The notes under the pieces: model-generated
What the model was told of the DNA's origin: nothing
The model's input: the letters and a program-made list of their open reading frames with translations, nothing else
Database searches by the model: none
Shown here: positions 52,725 to 61,291 of the stretch, piece after piece
Layout: every line of letters starts with the position of its first letter
How positions within the stretch are numbered: position 1 is the first letter of the stretch
Translations under genes and position numbers: made by a program
Assembly (NCBI GenBank): GCA_016716425.1
Contig: JADJWJ010000010.1
Coordinates: 62,001-126,000, forward strand
DNA: 64,000 nucleotides
Direction: 5' to 3'
Source: Betaproteobacteria bacterium
Lineage (GTDB): Bacteria > Pseudomonadota > Gammaproteobacteria > Burkholderiales > Casimicrobiaceae

Positions 52725-54404
52725 ATGGACTCGCTGCAGGCTCTCGAGCACGCCGTCACCACGTCGGCCCAGCCGACGGCCCGCGTGCGTGCGCTCAATG
52801 CGCTGTCGACGGAGCTCGCGCGGACGGGCCAGGGGAAGCGCGCGTTCGCGCTGGCACGGGAGGCGCGCGAGATTGCGGCCAGGTCCGGCGACCGTCAGCT
52901 CGACGCGGAGGCGCGGCACGCGCTCGCGCGCTGCCATTTCTACCTCGCCGAGTTCATGCCGGCGCTCGAGTCGCTGCTCGAGGCGGCACACGCCTACCAG
53001 TCGTGCGGCGACCTGGCCGGCGCTGCCGCCGCGTTCGCCGGGATCGGACTGTGCCAGCACCGGCTGGGCGCGAACGACGACGCGGTCGCGTCGCTGCTGC
53101 GCGCGCTCGAGTCCGCGCGCGAGCAGAAGCTGACCACGCTCGAGATCAACATCTGCAACTCGCTCGGCGCCGCGCTGATCTTCGCGGAGCGGCTGGAGGA
53201 GGCGGCCCGCTACCTCGCGACCGGGATCGAGCTCGCGCAGACGACCGGCGACCGCAACCTGCTGACGAAGCTGCTGCTCAACCAGTCGCTGCTCGCCAAG
53301 CGACGCGGCGACGCCAGCGCGGACGAGGCCGCCGCGCAGGCCGAGTATGCGCATGGATTGGCGCGCGTGACGCGCGCGCTGGAGCTCGCGCGCGCGCTGG
53401 GCAATCGTTACGACGAGGCGCACTGCCTCGGCCAGACCGGCACGATCCTGCGGCTTCTGCACAGCCACGTCGACGCCGGCCGCGTCCTGCGCGAGACGCT
53501 GGAGCTGGGGCGGGCACTGGAAGAGCCGAACGTGCAGGCCGAAGCGCTGATGGAGCTCGGCGCGCTGCACGTGTCCGAAGGCCGCGTGACCGACGCGCGG
53601 CAGTCGCTGACGGAGGCCATCGCGCTCGCCCGGCGCATTTCGGCGCGCGGCGTGCTCGCGGAGGCGTGCGAGACGCTGTCGCAGGTGCTGGAGAGGACGG
53701 GCGACTTCGCGGGCGCACTCGCCGCGTACAAGGAGTTCCACGCGGTCCGCGAGACGGAACTCGCCGGGTCGCGCAAGCACGCCGCCGCGGCCGCGCAACT
53801 GTGGCTCGACTTCCAGGACGCGAGCCGCCGCGCGTCGCAGTACCGGATGCGCGCGGAGACGCTCGCGGCCGACCACGAGGCGCTGGCCCGCAAGGCCCGG
53901 GCGGCCGCCGAGGCATCGGAGCAGGACCCGCTGACCGGCCTCCTCAACCGGCGCGGCCTCGACGCGCGCATCGGGGCGCTGATCGCCGCGAGCGAGGTCA
54001 ACGCGTCGCCGCTGACCGTCGCGTTGATCGACGTCGACCTCTTCAAGCGGATCAACGACACGCACTCGCATGCCGTCGGCGACGCCGTGCTGCGGCGCGT
54101 GGCGGCGTTCATCCGCGCGCACTGCCGCCAGGACGACCTGCCGGTGCGCTACGGCGGCGACGAGTTCCTGCTCGTGCTGTCCGGCGCCGACCTCCCGGCC
54201 GGCGTGCGCGCCCTGTACCGGCTGAAGCGCGCCAACGATGCGCATCCGTGGGCGTCGGAGGCGCCCGGGCTGGTGGTCACGCTGTCGATCGGCATCGCGA
54301 CGCGGGCGTCCGGGGCGACGATCGCGACGACGATCGCCGCAGCCGACGAGGCGCTCTACCTGGCCAAGAAGGCCGGACGCAACCGGATCGCGACAAAGCG
54401 ATGA
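52725..54404 (+). CDS. TPR-containing diguanylate cyclase
   Basis: A 559-residue protein without signal or membrane segments. Residues about 10-350 are degenerate tetratricopeptide repeats (ALSTELARTGQGKRAFALAR, LLEAAHAYQSCGDLAGAAAA and more), followed by a coiled-coil linker rich in Ala/Arg/Glu. The C-terminal GGDEF domain contains DPLTGLLNRRGLDARI, the catalytic RYGGDEFLLVL and a perfectly placed inhibitory RQDD (RxxD) five residues upstream. It should synthesise cyclic di-GMP with product inhibition. The TPR part presumably senses a protein partner. An in-frame ATG 66 bases upstream is less likely because of the promoter box. Confidence 0.9.
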   Translation: MDSLQALEHAVTTSAQPTARVRALNALSTELARTGQGKRAFALAREAREIAARSGDRQLDAEARHALARCHFYLAEFMPALESLLEAAHAYQSCGDLAGAAAAFAGIGLCQHRLGANDDAVASLLRALESAREQKLTTLEINICNSLGAALIFAERLEEAARYLATGIELAQTTGDRNLLTKLLLNQSLLAKRRGDASADEAAAQAEYAHGLARVTRALELARALGNRYDEAHCLGQTGTILRLLHSHVDAGRVLRETLELGRALEEPNVQAEALMELGALHVSEGRVTDARQSLTEAIALARRISARGVLAEACETLSQVLERTGDFAGALAAYKEFHAVRETELAGSRKHAAAAAQLWLDFQDASRRASQYRMRAETLAADHEALARKARAAAEASEQDPLTGLLNRRGLDARIGALIAASEVNASPLTVALIDVDLFKRINDTHSHAVGDAVLRRVAAFIRAHCRQDDLPVRYGGDEFLLVLSGADLPAGVRALYRLKRANDAHPWASEAPGLVVTLSIGIATRASGATIATTIAAADEALYLAKKAGRNRIATKR

Positions 54405-54460
54405 CGTCCGCAAGTCGCGCCTCGGGCTGCTGGCGCAGCCGCTCCCGCGACTTGCGGCCG

Positions 54461-54750
54461 AAGCAGGTCAGCACGGAAAGCTTCGGGCGGCCGGGCGCTT
54501 TCCGTGCGGGAAAGGCAGGAAGCGCGCCGCTCGCAGGTCGCTGCGCTCCCCGCTCGGTAGCGCGCGCATGCGGACTGACTGCCTTCGATGAGCGTCGTGC
54601 CGGGCGCCGGGCACCGGCCTGCGACCGGGGCTGTCAGCGCGCATACGCGCGCCACTGAAGAGCCGCGAAGCGGCATCTGATCGGCGCGCTTCGTGCCGTT
54701 TCTACACAAGAGGCGCCCGGCCGCCCGAAGCCACTTGTGCTGACTTCCTC
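54461..54750. repeat. Pair of inverted, internally palindromic elements with compensated stems
   Basis: The 351-base spacer between the convergent GGDEF and rmd genes holds two copies in opposite orientation: 54461-54530 (plus) and about 54680-54750 (minus). Each is a hairpin around the same loop, TTCGGGCGGCCGGGC. Copy 1 has stem GCACGGAAAGC/GCTTTCCGTGC (54471-54481/54497-54507). Copy 2 has stem GCACAAGTGGC/GCCTCTTGTGT (minus strand, 54740-54704). The stem bases differ but pairing is kept, while loop and flanks (GTCAGCAC, GAAGCGCGCCG) are conserved. No gene was found here. Confidence 0.75.
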
Positions 54751-54755
54751 CGGAA

Positions 54756-55676
54756 TCAAGTCGCGTAGCGACTTGACTCCGCCTCCCGAAGCATGTCGGC
54801 CAGCGTCGTGGCAAGCGGGATCGGCAGCAGTTCGCCGATGGCGCCGACGAGCCGTGCCGGCGACCCGACGATCCGGCGCGCCTCGCCCGGCCGCACGAAC
54901 TGCGGATTCACGCGAATCGCCATCCGGTGGCCGGTCACGGCTTCGAGCGTGCCGACGATCTCGCGGATCGCGATGCCGCGTCCCGAGCAGACGTTGAACG
55001 TCTGTCCGGGAGCCGCGGGCGCAGCGAGCAGCCGCGCATACGCGTCCACCACGGTCCGCACGTCGAGAAAGTCGCGCACGACGTCGACGTTGCCGAGCTC
55101 GATCGCGTCGGCGCGCTGCGCGAAGTGACGGACGATCTTGGGGACCAGGTAGGGCTCGCGCTGGCCGGGACCCGTGTAGTTGAACGGCCGCACGACCACG
55201 ATCGGCAGCACCCCGGCGAACAGCCGCGCCATCTGCTCCAGTGCGAGCTTGCTGACGGCATAGTGCGACGCCGGCGCGAGCGCCGCCTCCTCGGCAAGCG
55301 TGTCGGCCCCCGTGCCCGCGTAGACGGTGCCGGTGCTCGGCAGCAGCACGCCGCGGCGCCCGTGCCCTTCGCGCGCGAGCGCCTCGAGCAGCGTCAGCGT
55401 CCCGATCACGTTGACGCGGTAGACGGCCGCGGCGTCGCGATGGCCGGGGAACGCGATCGCGGCGAGGTGCACGACGTGGTCCGGCGCCGCGGCGCGCACG
55501 GCCGCGGCCATCCCTTCCGCGTCGAGGAGGTCGACCGCCGTCGCCGCTGGAGCATCCACGCCGCGCTCCGTCAGCCCGCACACCTGGTAGCCCTGCGCAC
55601 GCAGGTGCGCGCACAGGTGACGGCCGGTGAAACCACCGGCGCCGGTGACGAGGACGCGCTCAGTACGAGACGCCAC
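54756..55676 (-). CDS. rmd: GDP-6-deoxy-4-keto-D-mannose reductase-like NAD-dependent epimerase/dehydratase
   Basis: Short-chain dehydrogenase (306 residues). The N-terminal VLVTGAGGFTGRHLCAHLRA has the nucleotide-binding glycines, STGTVYAG the catalytic serine/threonine region and HYAVSKLALEQMA (about residues 142-154) the Tyr-Lys pair. VVRPFNYTGPGQREPYLVPK is typical of GDP-sugar reductases. The GTG start overlaps the end of gmd by 17 bases and places the glycine motif about 10 residues from the N-terminus. Next to gmd it most likely reduces the 4-keto intermediate to GDP-D-rhamnose for O-antigen or exopolysaccharide. Confidence 0.82.
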   Translation of the reverse strand: MASRTERVLVTGAGGFTGRHLCAHLRAQGYQVCGLTERGVDAPAATAVDLLDAEGMAAAVRAAAPDHVVHLAAIAFPGHRDAAAVYRVNVIGTLTLLEALAREGHGRRGVLLPSTGTVYAGTGADTLAEEAALAPASHYAVSKLALEQMARLFAGVLPIVVVRPFNYTGPGQREPYLVPKIVRHFAQRADAIELGNVDVVRDFLDVRTVVDAYARLLAAPAAPGQTFNVCSGRGIAIREIVGTLEAVTGHRMAIRVNPQFVRPGEARRIVGSPARLVGAIGELLPIPLATTLADMLREAESSRYAT

Positions 55677-56703
55677 GGTCGACGCGCGCCAGGTCCGCCG
55701 CGACCATTGCGCGGCACATCGCGTCGAGCGTCGTCGTCGCCGCCCAGCCGAGCTTCGCGCGCGCCTTCTCCGGATTGCCCAGCAGCTTGTCGACCTCGGC
55801 CGGGCGGTAGAACGCGGGGTTGATGCGCACGCGCGTCGCGCCCGTGGCCGCATCGACGCCGATCTCGTCGGCGCCGGCGCCGCGCCACTCGATGCGGATG
55901 CCCGCCGCGAGGAAGGCCAGCTCGACGAAGTGGCGCACCGTTTCCATCCGGCCGGTCGCGAGCACGAACGTGTCGGGCTCGCCGTGCTGCAGGATCCGCC
56001 ACATGCCGTCGACGTACTCGCGCGCGTAGCCCCAGTCGCGCTGCGCGTCGAGGTTGCCGAGCTCGATCACGTCCTGCTTCCCGCGGACGATGCGGGCGAC
56101 GGCGTCGGTCACCTTGCGCGTGACGAACTCGCGGCCGCGCAGCGGCGACTCGTGGTTGAACAGGATGCCGCTCGCGCCGAAGATGCCGAACGACTCGCGG
56201 TAGTTGACGGTCATCCAGTGCGCGTAGAGCTTCGCCGCACCGTAGGGGCTGCGCGGGTAGAAAGGCGTCGCCTCGTCCTGCGGCATCGCCTGCACGCGTC
56301 CGAACATCTCCGACGTGCTCGCCTGATAGAAGCGGATGTGCGGATCGACGATGCGGATCGCCTCCAGCAGGTTGACCACGCCGAGCCCGGTCACGAGGCC
56401 CGTGTTCACCGGCTGGTCGAACGACACCGCGACGAAGCTCTGTGCGGCGAGGTTGTACACCTCGGCCGGCTGCGCCTTCGCGAGCAGCCGGATGCACGAG
56501 CCCGCGTCGAGCAGGTCGAACTCGACGAGCGACAGCCGCTCGTGGCCGGCGATCCCGAGTTCCTCGATCCGCCAGAAGTTGACGGAGCTGCCGCGGCGGA
56601 ACGTGCCGAAGACGCGATACCCCTTGTCCAGCAGGAGCTGCGCCAGGTAGGCGCCGTCCTGGCCGGTGATGCCGGTGACGACGGCGGACTTGTGGGTGGT
56701 CAT
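55660..56703 (-). CDS. gmd: GDP-mannose 4,6-dehydratase
   Basis: Converts GDP-D-mannose to GDP-4-keto-6-deoxy-D-mannose (347 residues, NADP-dependent). It has SAVVTGITGQDGAYLAQLLL (about residues 6-25), the cofactor segment NLAAQSFVAVSFDQPV, the catalytic STSEMFG and SPYGAAKLYAHWMTVNYRES (about 148-167), and NHESPLRGREFVTRKVTDAV. The ATG at 56703 gives the usual N-terminus. First gene of a two-gene gmd-rmd unit located between dnaB and the GGDEF gene. Confidence 0.94.
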   Translation of the reverse strand: MTTHKSAVVTGITGQDGAYLAQLLLDKGYRVFGTFRRGSSVNFWRIEELGIAGHERLSLVEFDLLDAGSCIRLLAKAQPAEVYNLAAQSFVAVSFDQPVNTGLVTGLGVVNLLEAIRIVDPHIRFYQASTSEMFGRVQAMPQDEATPFYPRSPYGAAKLYAHWMTVNYRESFGIFGASGILFNHESPLRGREFVTRKVTDAVARIVRGKQDVIELGNLDAQRDWGYAREYVDGMWRILQHGEPDTFVLATGRMETVRHFVELAFLAAGIRIEWRGAGADEIGVDAATGATRVRINPAFYRPAEVDKLLGNPEKARAKLGWAATTTLDAMCRAMVAADLARVDRGVSY

Positions 56704-56784
56704 GTCGGTAGTTGCCCTGTGGTCGGGTTCCGGCACGTGCGTCCGCTCGCGCGGCGACGCGCGGGCCGGGGCACGCCACCGCCG

Positions 56785-59418
56785 CTAATAGGTGCCGGGA
56801 GTGGCGAAGTTCTCGAAGCGCGTGTGCTCGCCGAGGAAGGTCAGCCGCACCGTGCCGATCGGGCCGTTGCGCTGCTTGCCGATGATGATCTCGGCCGTGC
56901 CCTTGTCCTGCGAATCCGGGTTGTAGACCTCGTCGCGGTAGATGAAGAGGATGACGTCCGCGTCCTGCTCGATCGCGCCCGAGTTGTGGCTGACGATGCA
57001 GTCGGCCAGCCACGAACTCGGCCCCGGTACCGTGAGGTCGAACACCTCCTCCTCGCCATCCGGGCAAACGTCCACGACTCGGTCCCAGTAGAGATCATCG
57101 GTGGCCCAGCGTCGCAGCAGATCGTCGTCGAGCAGTCGCGCATAGTCGCCGAGCGTCGCCCGCGACGGTGCGAACGCAAAGTGCGCGGCGCCTCCATACC
57201 GGGTACCGCGCAACTGCGCCATGGCGCGCGTCGAGATTCCGCGCGCGCGCATGGCAGTACGTACGTGTGCAAACACCTCGCGCGGCAACGTACCGGCATT
57301 CGGATTGGCAGCCGTCGACGCGAGCGCCGCGCCCAACGCCCGACCCGCTTCCGCGCGCACACCGACGGCGCCGATCCGGTCGAGGAACAGACGCTGCTGG
57401 GCAGCACTGGCGATGTCGACGGTGTGCACCGGGCGATAGCCGTGTTGCATCACTGTCCGCATCCTTGCGACAATCCCGAAGCGAAGCAGCAGCGCCGCGA
57501 CATCGCGCGCCAGCCCCTCGCTGCACGTGCTGAAGTAGACGCGCGGTGCCCCGCGCGCCCCGGCGGGCCGCACGTGGATGGAGCCGTCCGTGGCCCAAAG
57601 GTGCGCGAGCAGGAGTCCTGCCTGCCGGTCGGTCAACCGGAACGCAGCGGCCGGCAGTCGCTTCTCGTGCGAGCGCTGCCCGTAGATTCCGAGGTCGCGC
57701 AGCCACTTGTTGATGCCGGTCGGATGCCAGCGGTTGCCGTTGCCGGATAGCTCGAGCTGGTGCCAGCGGCCGCTGCCTTCGCGGCGCCGCACGGCAACGC
57801 CGAACGCGTTCACGGCGGCGTCATGCACGAGCTTGCTGTTGGCTTCGGACGACGTCGTGTACCGCATCGGCTGGTGAGCAACGTAGCTTCCGTCTCCGAT
57901 CATGTGGCCGAGGAGGATCACTTCCTCATCGCGCCAGGAAATCGCTGCGCAGGGTTCCGGCACCTGCCTCGCGAGCGCAACCCGGTCGCCGGCAGCGATC
58001 GCTCCGAGCGTGGTCCACCCTCCGGCCGCGAACAACCGGTGCCTCGCCGTCGCACGCAGCACGCGACCGCTCGCGAGAGTCATCCGAAGCACCGGTCGCA
58101 CGCCGACCGACCACACCTTCTCCGCCATCGCCGACACGATACGGCGCTCTTCACTCATCGCCAGCACGTGCGGCACGGTTCCCGCGAGTTCCCGGATCGG
58201 GACGCGCGTGCCGTCGGCACACGTCACGAGCGTGTCGCCGGCGACGCATTCCCGCAGGTCCGACATCACCGGCCGCTTGTTCGGCCGCTGCTCCAGCGAG
58301 CGGTTGAGCTGCGACAGCGCCATCACCGGCACCTGGAGTTCCTTCGCCAGGGCTTTAAGCGACCGCGAGATCTCGGAGATCTCGGTGGCGCGGTTCTCGC
58401 CCTGTCCCTGCGCCTGCATCAGCTGCAGGTAATCGACGATGACGAGGCCGAGCTGCCCGTACTGCTTCTGCAGCCGGCGCGCGCGCGACCGCACCTCGAT
58501 GGCGTTCAGCGCGGGCGTCTCGTCGATCAGGATCGGCGCGTCGGCGAGCCGGCCGAGCGCGCTCGACAGTCGCTCCCAGTCGTCCGGCCCCAGCCGGCCC
58601 GTGCGCAGCTTGTGCTGGTCGAGGCGCCCGACCGAGCCGATCATCCGCATCGCGAGCTGGGACGCGCCCATCTCCATCGAGAACACGACGACCGGCTGCT
58701 TCAGCTCCAGCGCGACGTGCTCGCCGATGTTGATCGCGAGCGAGCTCTTCCCCATCGACGGCCGCCCGGCGACGATCACGAGATCGCCCGGCTGCAGCCC
58801 CGACGTCATCCGGTCGAGGTCGGTGTAGCCGGTGGCCACGCCCGTGACGTCGGACGGGTTGTCGCGGTTGTACAGCTCCTCGATGCGGTCGACGACGCGC
58901 GTCAGCAGGTCCTTCAGCAGCGCGAACGTCCGCTGCCCGCGCGACCCCTGCTCGGCGATGTGCAGGACCTTCGCCTCGGCCTCGTCGAGCACCGCCTTGG
59001 CGTTGCGGCCAAGCGGGTTGTACGCGGAGTCGGCGATCTCGCCCGCGGTGGCGGCGAGCTGGCGCAGGATCGACCGCTCGCGCACGATCTCCGCGTAGTG
59101 CCGGATGTTCGCGGACGTCGGCACGTTCTGCACGAGCGCGCCCAGGTACGCGAGGCCGCCCACGTAGTCGAGCTTCTGCGCCGAGGCGAGCGCCTCCGAG
59201 AGCGTCACCACGTCGACCGGCTTGCCCTGCCCCGCGAGATCCGCGGTGTGGCGGTAGATGACGCGGTGCGCGTCGCTGTAGAAGTCCTCGTCCGAGACGA
59301 CGTCGGCGATGCGATCGACCGCCTCGTTGTCGAGCAGCAGCGCGCCCAGGATCGACTGCTCCGCCTCGAGCGAGTGCGGCGGCAGCTTCAGCGATTCGAG
59401 TTGCGGATCGTCGGGCAT
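56785..59418 (-). CDS. dnaB: Replicative DNA helicase DnaB containing an intein
   Basis: The precursor has 877 residues; removing the intein (residues 391-812) leaves a 455-residue helicase, normal for DnaB. N-extein: N-terminal DnaG-binding domain (SLEAEQSILGALLLDNEAVD, about 16-35) and RecA-like core with Walker A AGRPSMGKSSLAINIG (about 217-232) and Walker B LVIVDYLQLMQAQGQG. The interruption falls between SDLRE and SGAIEQDAD in a conserved helicase motif. The C-extein continues VILFIYRDEVYNPDS to the end. The ATG at 59418 gives a standard start. It lies downstream of rplI and its terminator. Confidence 0.96.
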   Translation of the reverse strand: MPDDPQLESLKLPPHSLEAEQSILGALLLDNEAVDRIADVVSDEDFYSDAHRVIYRHTADLAGQGKPVDVVTLSEALASAQKLDYVGGLAYLGALVQNVPTSANIRHYAEIVRERSILRQLAATAGEIADSAYNPLGRNAKAVLDEAEAKVLHIAEQGSRGQRTFALLKDLLTRVVDRIEELYNRDNPSDVTGVATGYTDLDRMTSGLQPGDLVIVAGRPSMGKSSLAINIGEHVALELKQPVVVFSMEMGASQLAMRMIGSVGRLDQHKLRTGRLGPDDWERLSSALGRLADAPILIDETPALNAIEVRSRARRLQKQYGQLGLVIVDYLQLMQAQGQGENRATEISEISRSLKALAKELQVPVMALSQLNRSLEQRPNKRPVMSDLRECVAGDTLVTCADGTRVPIRELAGTVPHVLAMSEERRIVSAMAEKVWSVGVRPVLRMTLASGRVLRATARHRLFAAGGWTTLGAIAAGDRVALARQVPEPCAAISWRDEEVILLGHMIGDGSYVAHQPMRYTTSSEANSKLVHDAAVNAFGVAVRRREGSGRWHQLELSGNGNRWHPTGINKWLRDLGIYGQRSHEKRLPAAAFRLTDRQAGLLLAHLWATDGSIHVRPAGARGAPRVYFSTCSEGLARDVAALLLRFGIVARMRTVMQHGYRPVHTVDIASAAQQRLFLDRIGAVGVRAEAGRALGAALASTAANPNAGTLPREVFAHVRTAMRARGISTRAMAQLRGTRYGGAAHFAFAPSRATLGDYARLLDDDLLRRWATDDLYWDRVVDVCPDGEEEVFDLTVPGPSSWLADCIVSHNSGAIEQDADVILFIYRDEVYNPDSQDKGTAEIIIGKQRNGPIGTVRLTFLGEHTRFENFATPGTY
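56983..58248 (-). other. Intein with LAGLIDADG (DOD) homing endonuclease in DnaB
   Basis: A 422-residue intein, residues 391-812 of the DnaB precursor. It begins with Cys1 (CVAGDTLVTCADGTRVPIRE, block A) and has the block B Thr67-x-x-His70 (ATARHRLF). It ends DCIVSHN with the His-Asn pair, followed by extein Ser+1, so the splicing residues are complete. Two endonuclease dodecapeptide motifs, LLGHMIGDG (112-120, Asp119) and LLLAHLWATDGS (212-223, Asp221), retain their catalytic aspartates, suggesting an active or recently active homing enzyme. The sequence resembles the Rhodothermus-type DnaB intein opening as I recall it. The frame is intact. Confidence 0.93.
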
Positions 59419-59483
59419 GGGCGGTGGGCGCGGCCAGCGATCGATTTTACTGCGCGGGCGCACCGCGGGCGACATCGGCCGGA

Positions 59484-59517
59484 AGAAAAAGGGCCGCGCC
59501 GTTGCCGGCGCGGCCCT
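59484..59517 (-). terminator. Intrinsic terminator after rplI
   Basis: On the minus strand AGGGCCGCGCCG, loop GCAA and CGGCGCGGCCCT form a perfect 12-bp stem followed by TTTTCTTCC. It lies 24 bases after the rplI stop and ends the rpsF-priB-rpsR-rplI operon before dnaB. Confidence 0.88.
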
Positions 59518-59540
59518 GTTGCCGCCATCGGCGCGCGGCG

Positions 59541-59999
59541 TCAGCCCTGCACGGTCTCGCCGACGACGGTCACCGTGATGTTGGCGACGAGGTCGGTGTG
59601 CGGCGCGACCGTCAGCGCGAAGTCGCCGACGTGCTTCAGCGTACCCTCGGGCATCCGGATCATCGCCTTCTCGACGGCGATACCCTGCGCCTTCAGCGCC
59701 TCGACGATGTCCACGTTGGTCACCGAGCCGAACAGGCGCCCGTCCACGCCCGCCTTCTGCGTGATCCTGACGACGAGGCCCTCCAGCTTCTCGGCCACGG
59801 CCTGCGCGGCCGCGAACTTCGCACCCGCGGCGGCTTCGAGCTCGGCACGCTTCGCCTCGATGAGCTTCAGGTTCTCGGCCGTCGCGCGCTTCGCCTTGCC
59901 CTCCGGGATCAGGTAGTTGCGCGCGTAGCCGTTCTTGACCTTGACCACGTCGCCGAGGTTGCCGACGTTGGCGATCTTTTCGAGCAGGATGATCTGCAT
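59541..59999 (-). CDS. rplI: 50S ribosomal protein L9
   Basis: Large-subunit protein (152 residues). It begins MQIILLEKIANVGNLGDVVK VKNGYARNYLIPEGKA, the universal L9 N-domain, followed by the long central helix rich in Ala/Glu/Lys (about residues 40-75) and the C-terminal domain ending VANITVTVVGETVQG. It starts 12 bases after rpsR and is the last gene of the operon. Confidence 0.97.
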   Translation of the reverse strand: MQIILLEKIANVGNLGDVVKVKNGYARNYLIPEGKAKRATAENLKLIEAKRAELEAAAGAKFAAAQAVAEKLEGLVVRITQKAGVDGRLFGSVTNVDIVEALKAQGIAVEKAMIRMPEGTLKHVGDFALTVAPHTDLVANITVTVVGETVQG

Positions 60000-60011
60000 G
60001 GCCTGCTCCCC

Positions 60012-60299
60012 CTAGTGCCGGTCGGTGAACGGCAGCAGCGCCAGGAACTGCGCGCGCTTGATGGCCGTCGACAGCTGGCGCTGGTAGCGGGCCTTGGTGC
60101 CCGTCACGCGCGCCGGCATGATCTTGCCGTTCTCCTGCACGAAGTCCTTCAGGACGTCGATGTCCTTGTAGTCGATCTCCGTGACCTTCTCGGCCGTGAA
60201 GCGGCAGAACTTGCGGCGCTTGAACAGCGCGTTGCCGCGGTCCCGCTTCTTCATGTCCTTCTTGCCTTTGCCTTTACCTCTTCCCATCGGGCGGGGCAT
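60012..60299 (-). CDS. rpsR: 30S ribosomal protein S18
   Basis: Small-subunit protein (95 residues). The conserved core FKRRKFCRFTAEKVTEIDYK DIDVLKDFVQENGKIMPARV TGTKARYQRQLSTAIKRARF-like region (last motif AIKRAQFLALLPFTDRH) is complete. The N-terminus carries a basic Gly/Lys-rich extension (MGRGKGKGKKDMKKRDRG) longer than in E. coli. It lies 18 bases after priB. Confidence 0.96.
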   Translation of the reverse strand: MPRPMGRGKGKGKKDMKKRDRGNALFKRRKFCRFTAEKVTEIDYKDIDVLKDFVQENGKIMPARVTGTKARYQRQLSTAIKRAQFLALLPFTDRH

Positions 60300-60317
60300 G
60301 GTGATTCCTTTCGTCCG

Positions 60318-60617
60318 TTATCCTGATGCTATGTCCGTGATGTGCAACGCGACGGTCACGCCGGTCCGGTAGCGCCGCGCGAGGAAGCCCTCGCAGCGGA
60401 GTTCGCCACCGACGGGCACCCGGGCGAGCTTCCGGGCCACGTCCGCGAACGCCACGGCGAACACCTCGCACTCGACCCTGCGCTGCCCGCCCGCCTCGGC
60501 CTGCACCGACTCGTGAACGAGCGTGCAGTCGATCGCCGGAATGCCGGCGGGCGTGTAGCGGAGATCGCCGCGTTGCGTGAGCCTGGCGTCGAGCGTGAGC
60601 CGGTTCGCGCCCGGCAC
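60318..60617 (-). CDS. priB: Primosomal replication protein N (PriB)
   Basis: Single-stranded-DNA-binding OB-fold protein (99 residues) that helps restart stalled forks with PriA. Visible are NRLTLDARLTQRGDLRYTPA GIPAIDCTLVHES and the closing GGELRCEGFLARRYRTGVTV ALHITDIASG. The GTG start is the only suitable one. Location between rpsF and rpsR is the conserved place of priB in beta- and gammaproteobacteria, which makes the assignment firm. Confidence 0.93.
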   Translation of the reverse strand: MPGANRLTLDARLTQRGDLRYTPAGIPAIDCTLVHESVQAEAGGQRRVECEVFAVAFADVARKLARVPVGGELRCEGFLARRYRTGVTVALHITDIASG

Positions 60618-60641
60618 GTCGGCTGCCGCTTCCTGTTCGCG

Positions 60642-61076
60642 CTAGGCCTGCGCCGCGGGGGCGACCGACGCCGCCGGCGCCGGCGTCGCCGCGGCCTCCG
60701 GCGTACGCGGCGCGTCGCCTTCACGCGCGGCCTCGCGCCCGGTCAGCGAGCGCGCCTTCTCTTCCTTCATCATCGGCGACGGCGCGACCTTCGCCTCGGC
60801 CGTCGCGACGATCAGGTGGCGCAGCACCGCGTCGTTGAACTTGAACGCGTGCTCGAGTTCCCCGAGCGTCTCCTTGTCGCACTCGATGTTCATCAGGACG
60901 TAGTGCGCCTTGTGCACCTTCTGGATCGGATAGGCGAGCTGGCGGCGGCCCCAGTCCTCGAGGCGGTGGATCAGGCCCTTGCGGCCGGTCACCATCGTGC
61001 GGTACCGCTCGATCATCGCGGGCACCTGCTCGCTCTGATCCGGGTGCACGATGAACACGATTTCGTAGTGGCGCAT
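60642..61076 (-). CDS. rpsF: 30S ribosomal protein S6
   Basis: Small-subunit protein (144 residues). MRHYEIVFIVHPDQSEQVPA MIERY, the central GLIHRLEDWGRRQLAYPIQK VHKAHYVLMNIEC and AFKFNDAVLRHLIV are typical of S6. The C-terminal 40 residues are an Ala/Pro/Glu tail, longer than usual. An AAAGGAG site lies about ten bases before the ATG. First gene of rpsF-priB-rpsR-rplI. S6:S18 binding to its own leader is a known control in many bacteria, but I did not identify the RNA motif with confidence. Confidence 0.96.
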   Translation of the reverse strand: MRHYEIVFIVHPDQSEQVPAMIERYRTMVTGRKGLIHRLEDWGRRQLAYPIQKVHKAHYVLMNIECDKETLGELEHAFKFNDAVLRHLIVATAEAKVAPSPMMKEEKARSLTGREAAREGDAPRTPEAAATPAPAASVAPAAQA

Positions 61077-61187
61077 ATGCAGAGCACTCCTTTCGGTCGG
61101 TGGATGACGGCGGCTGCTGCACTCGGTCGTTCGACCGTGCCGTCGGCGGCCTCCCCGTCTGCGGCGGGTGAGGCAAGGGAATCGATA

Positions 61188-61216
61188 AGTATAGCGCAAT
61201 TCGCCATGTCGATCAA
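61188..61216 (-). promoter_or_regulatory. Promoter of the rpsF operon
   Basis: On the minus strand TTGATC (61216-61211) and TATACT (61193-61188) are separated by exactly 17 bases, about 110 bases upstream of rpsF. The region is the most AT-rich of the neighbourhood. The 5' leader of roughly 100 bases is long enough for autoregulation by S6:S18. Confidence 0.65.
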
Positions 61217-61291
61217 CGACATAGCGTCGGGCCGCGCAGCGCGCCGTCCGGTACTGCCGGCGCGGGTTGCCGCCAAGTCTTTACGAATCAA

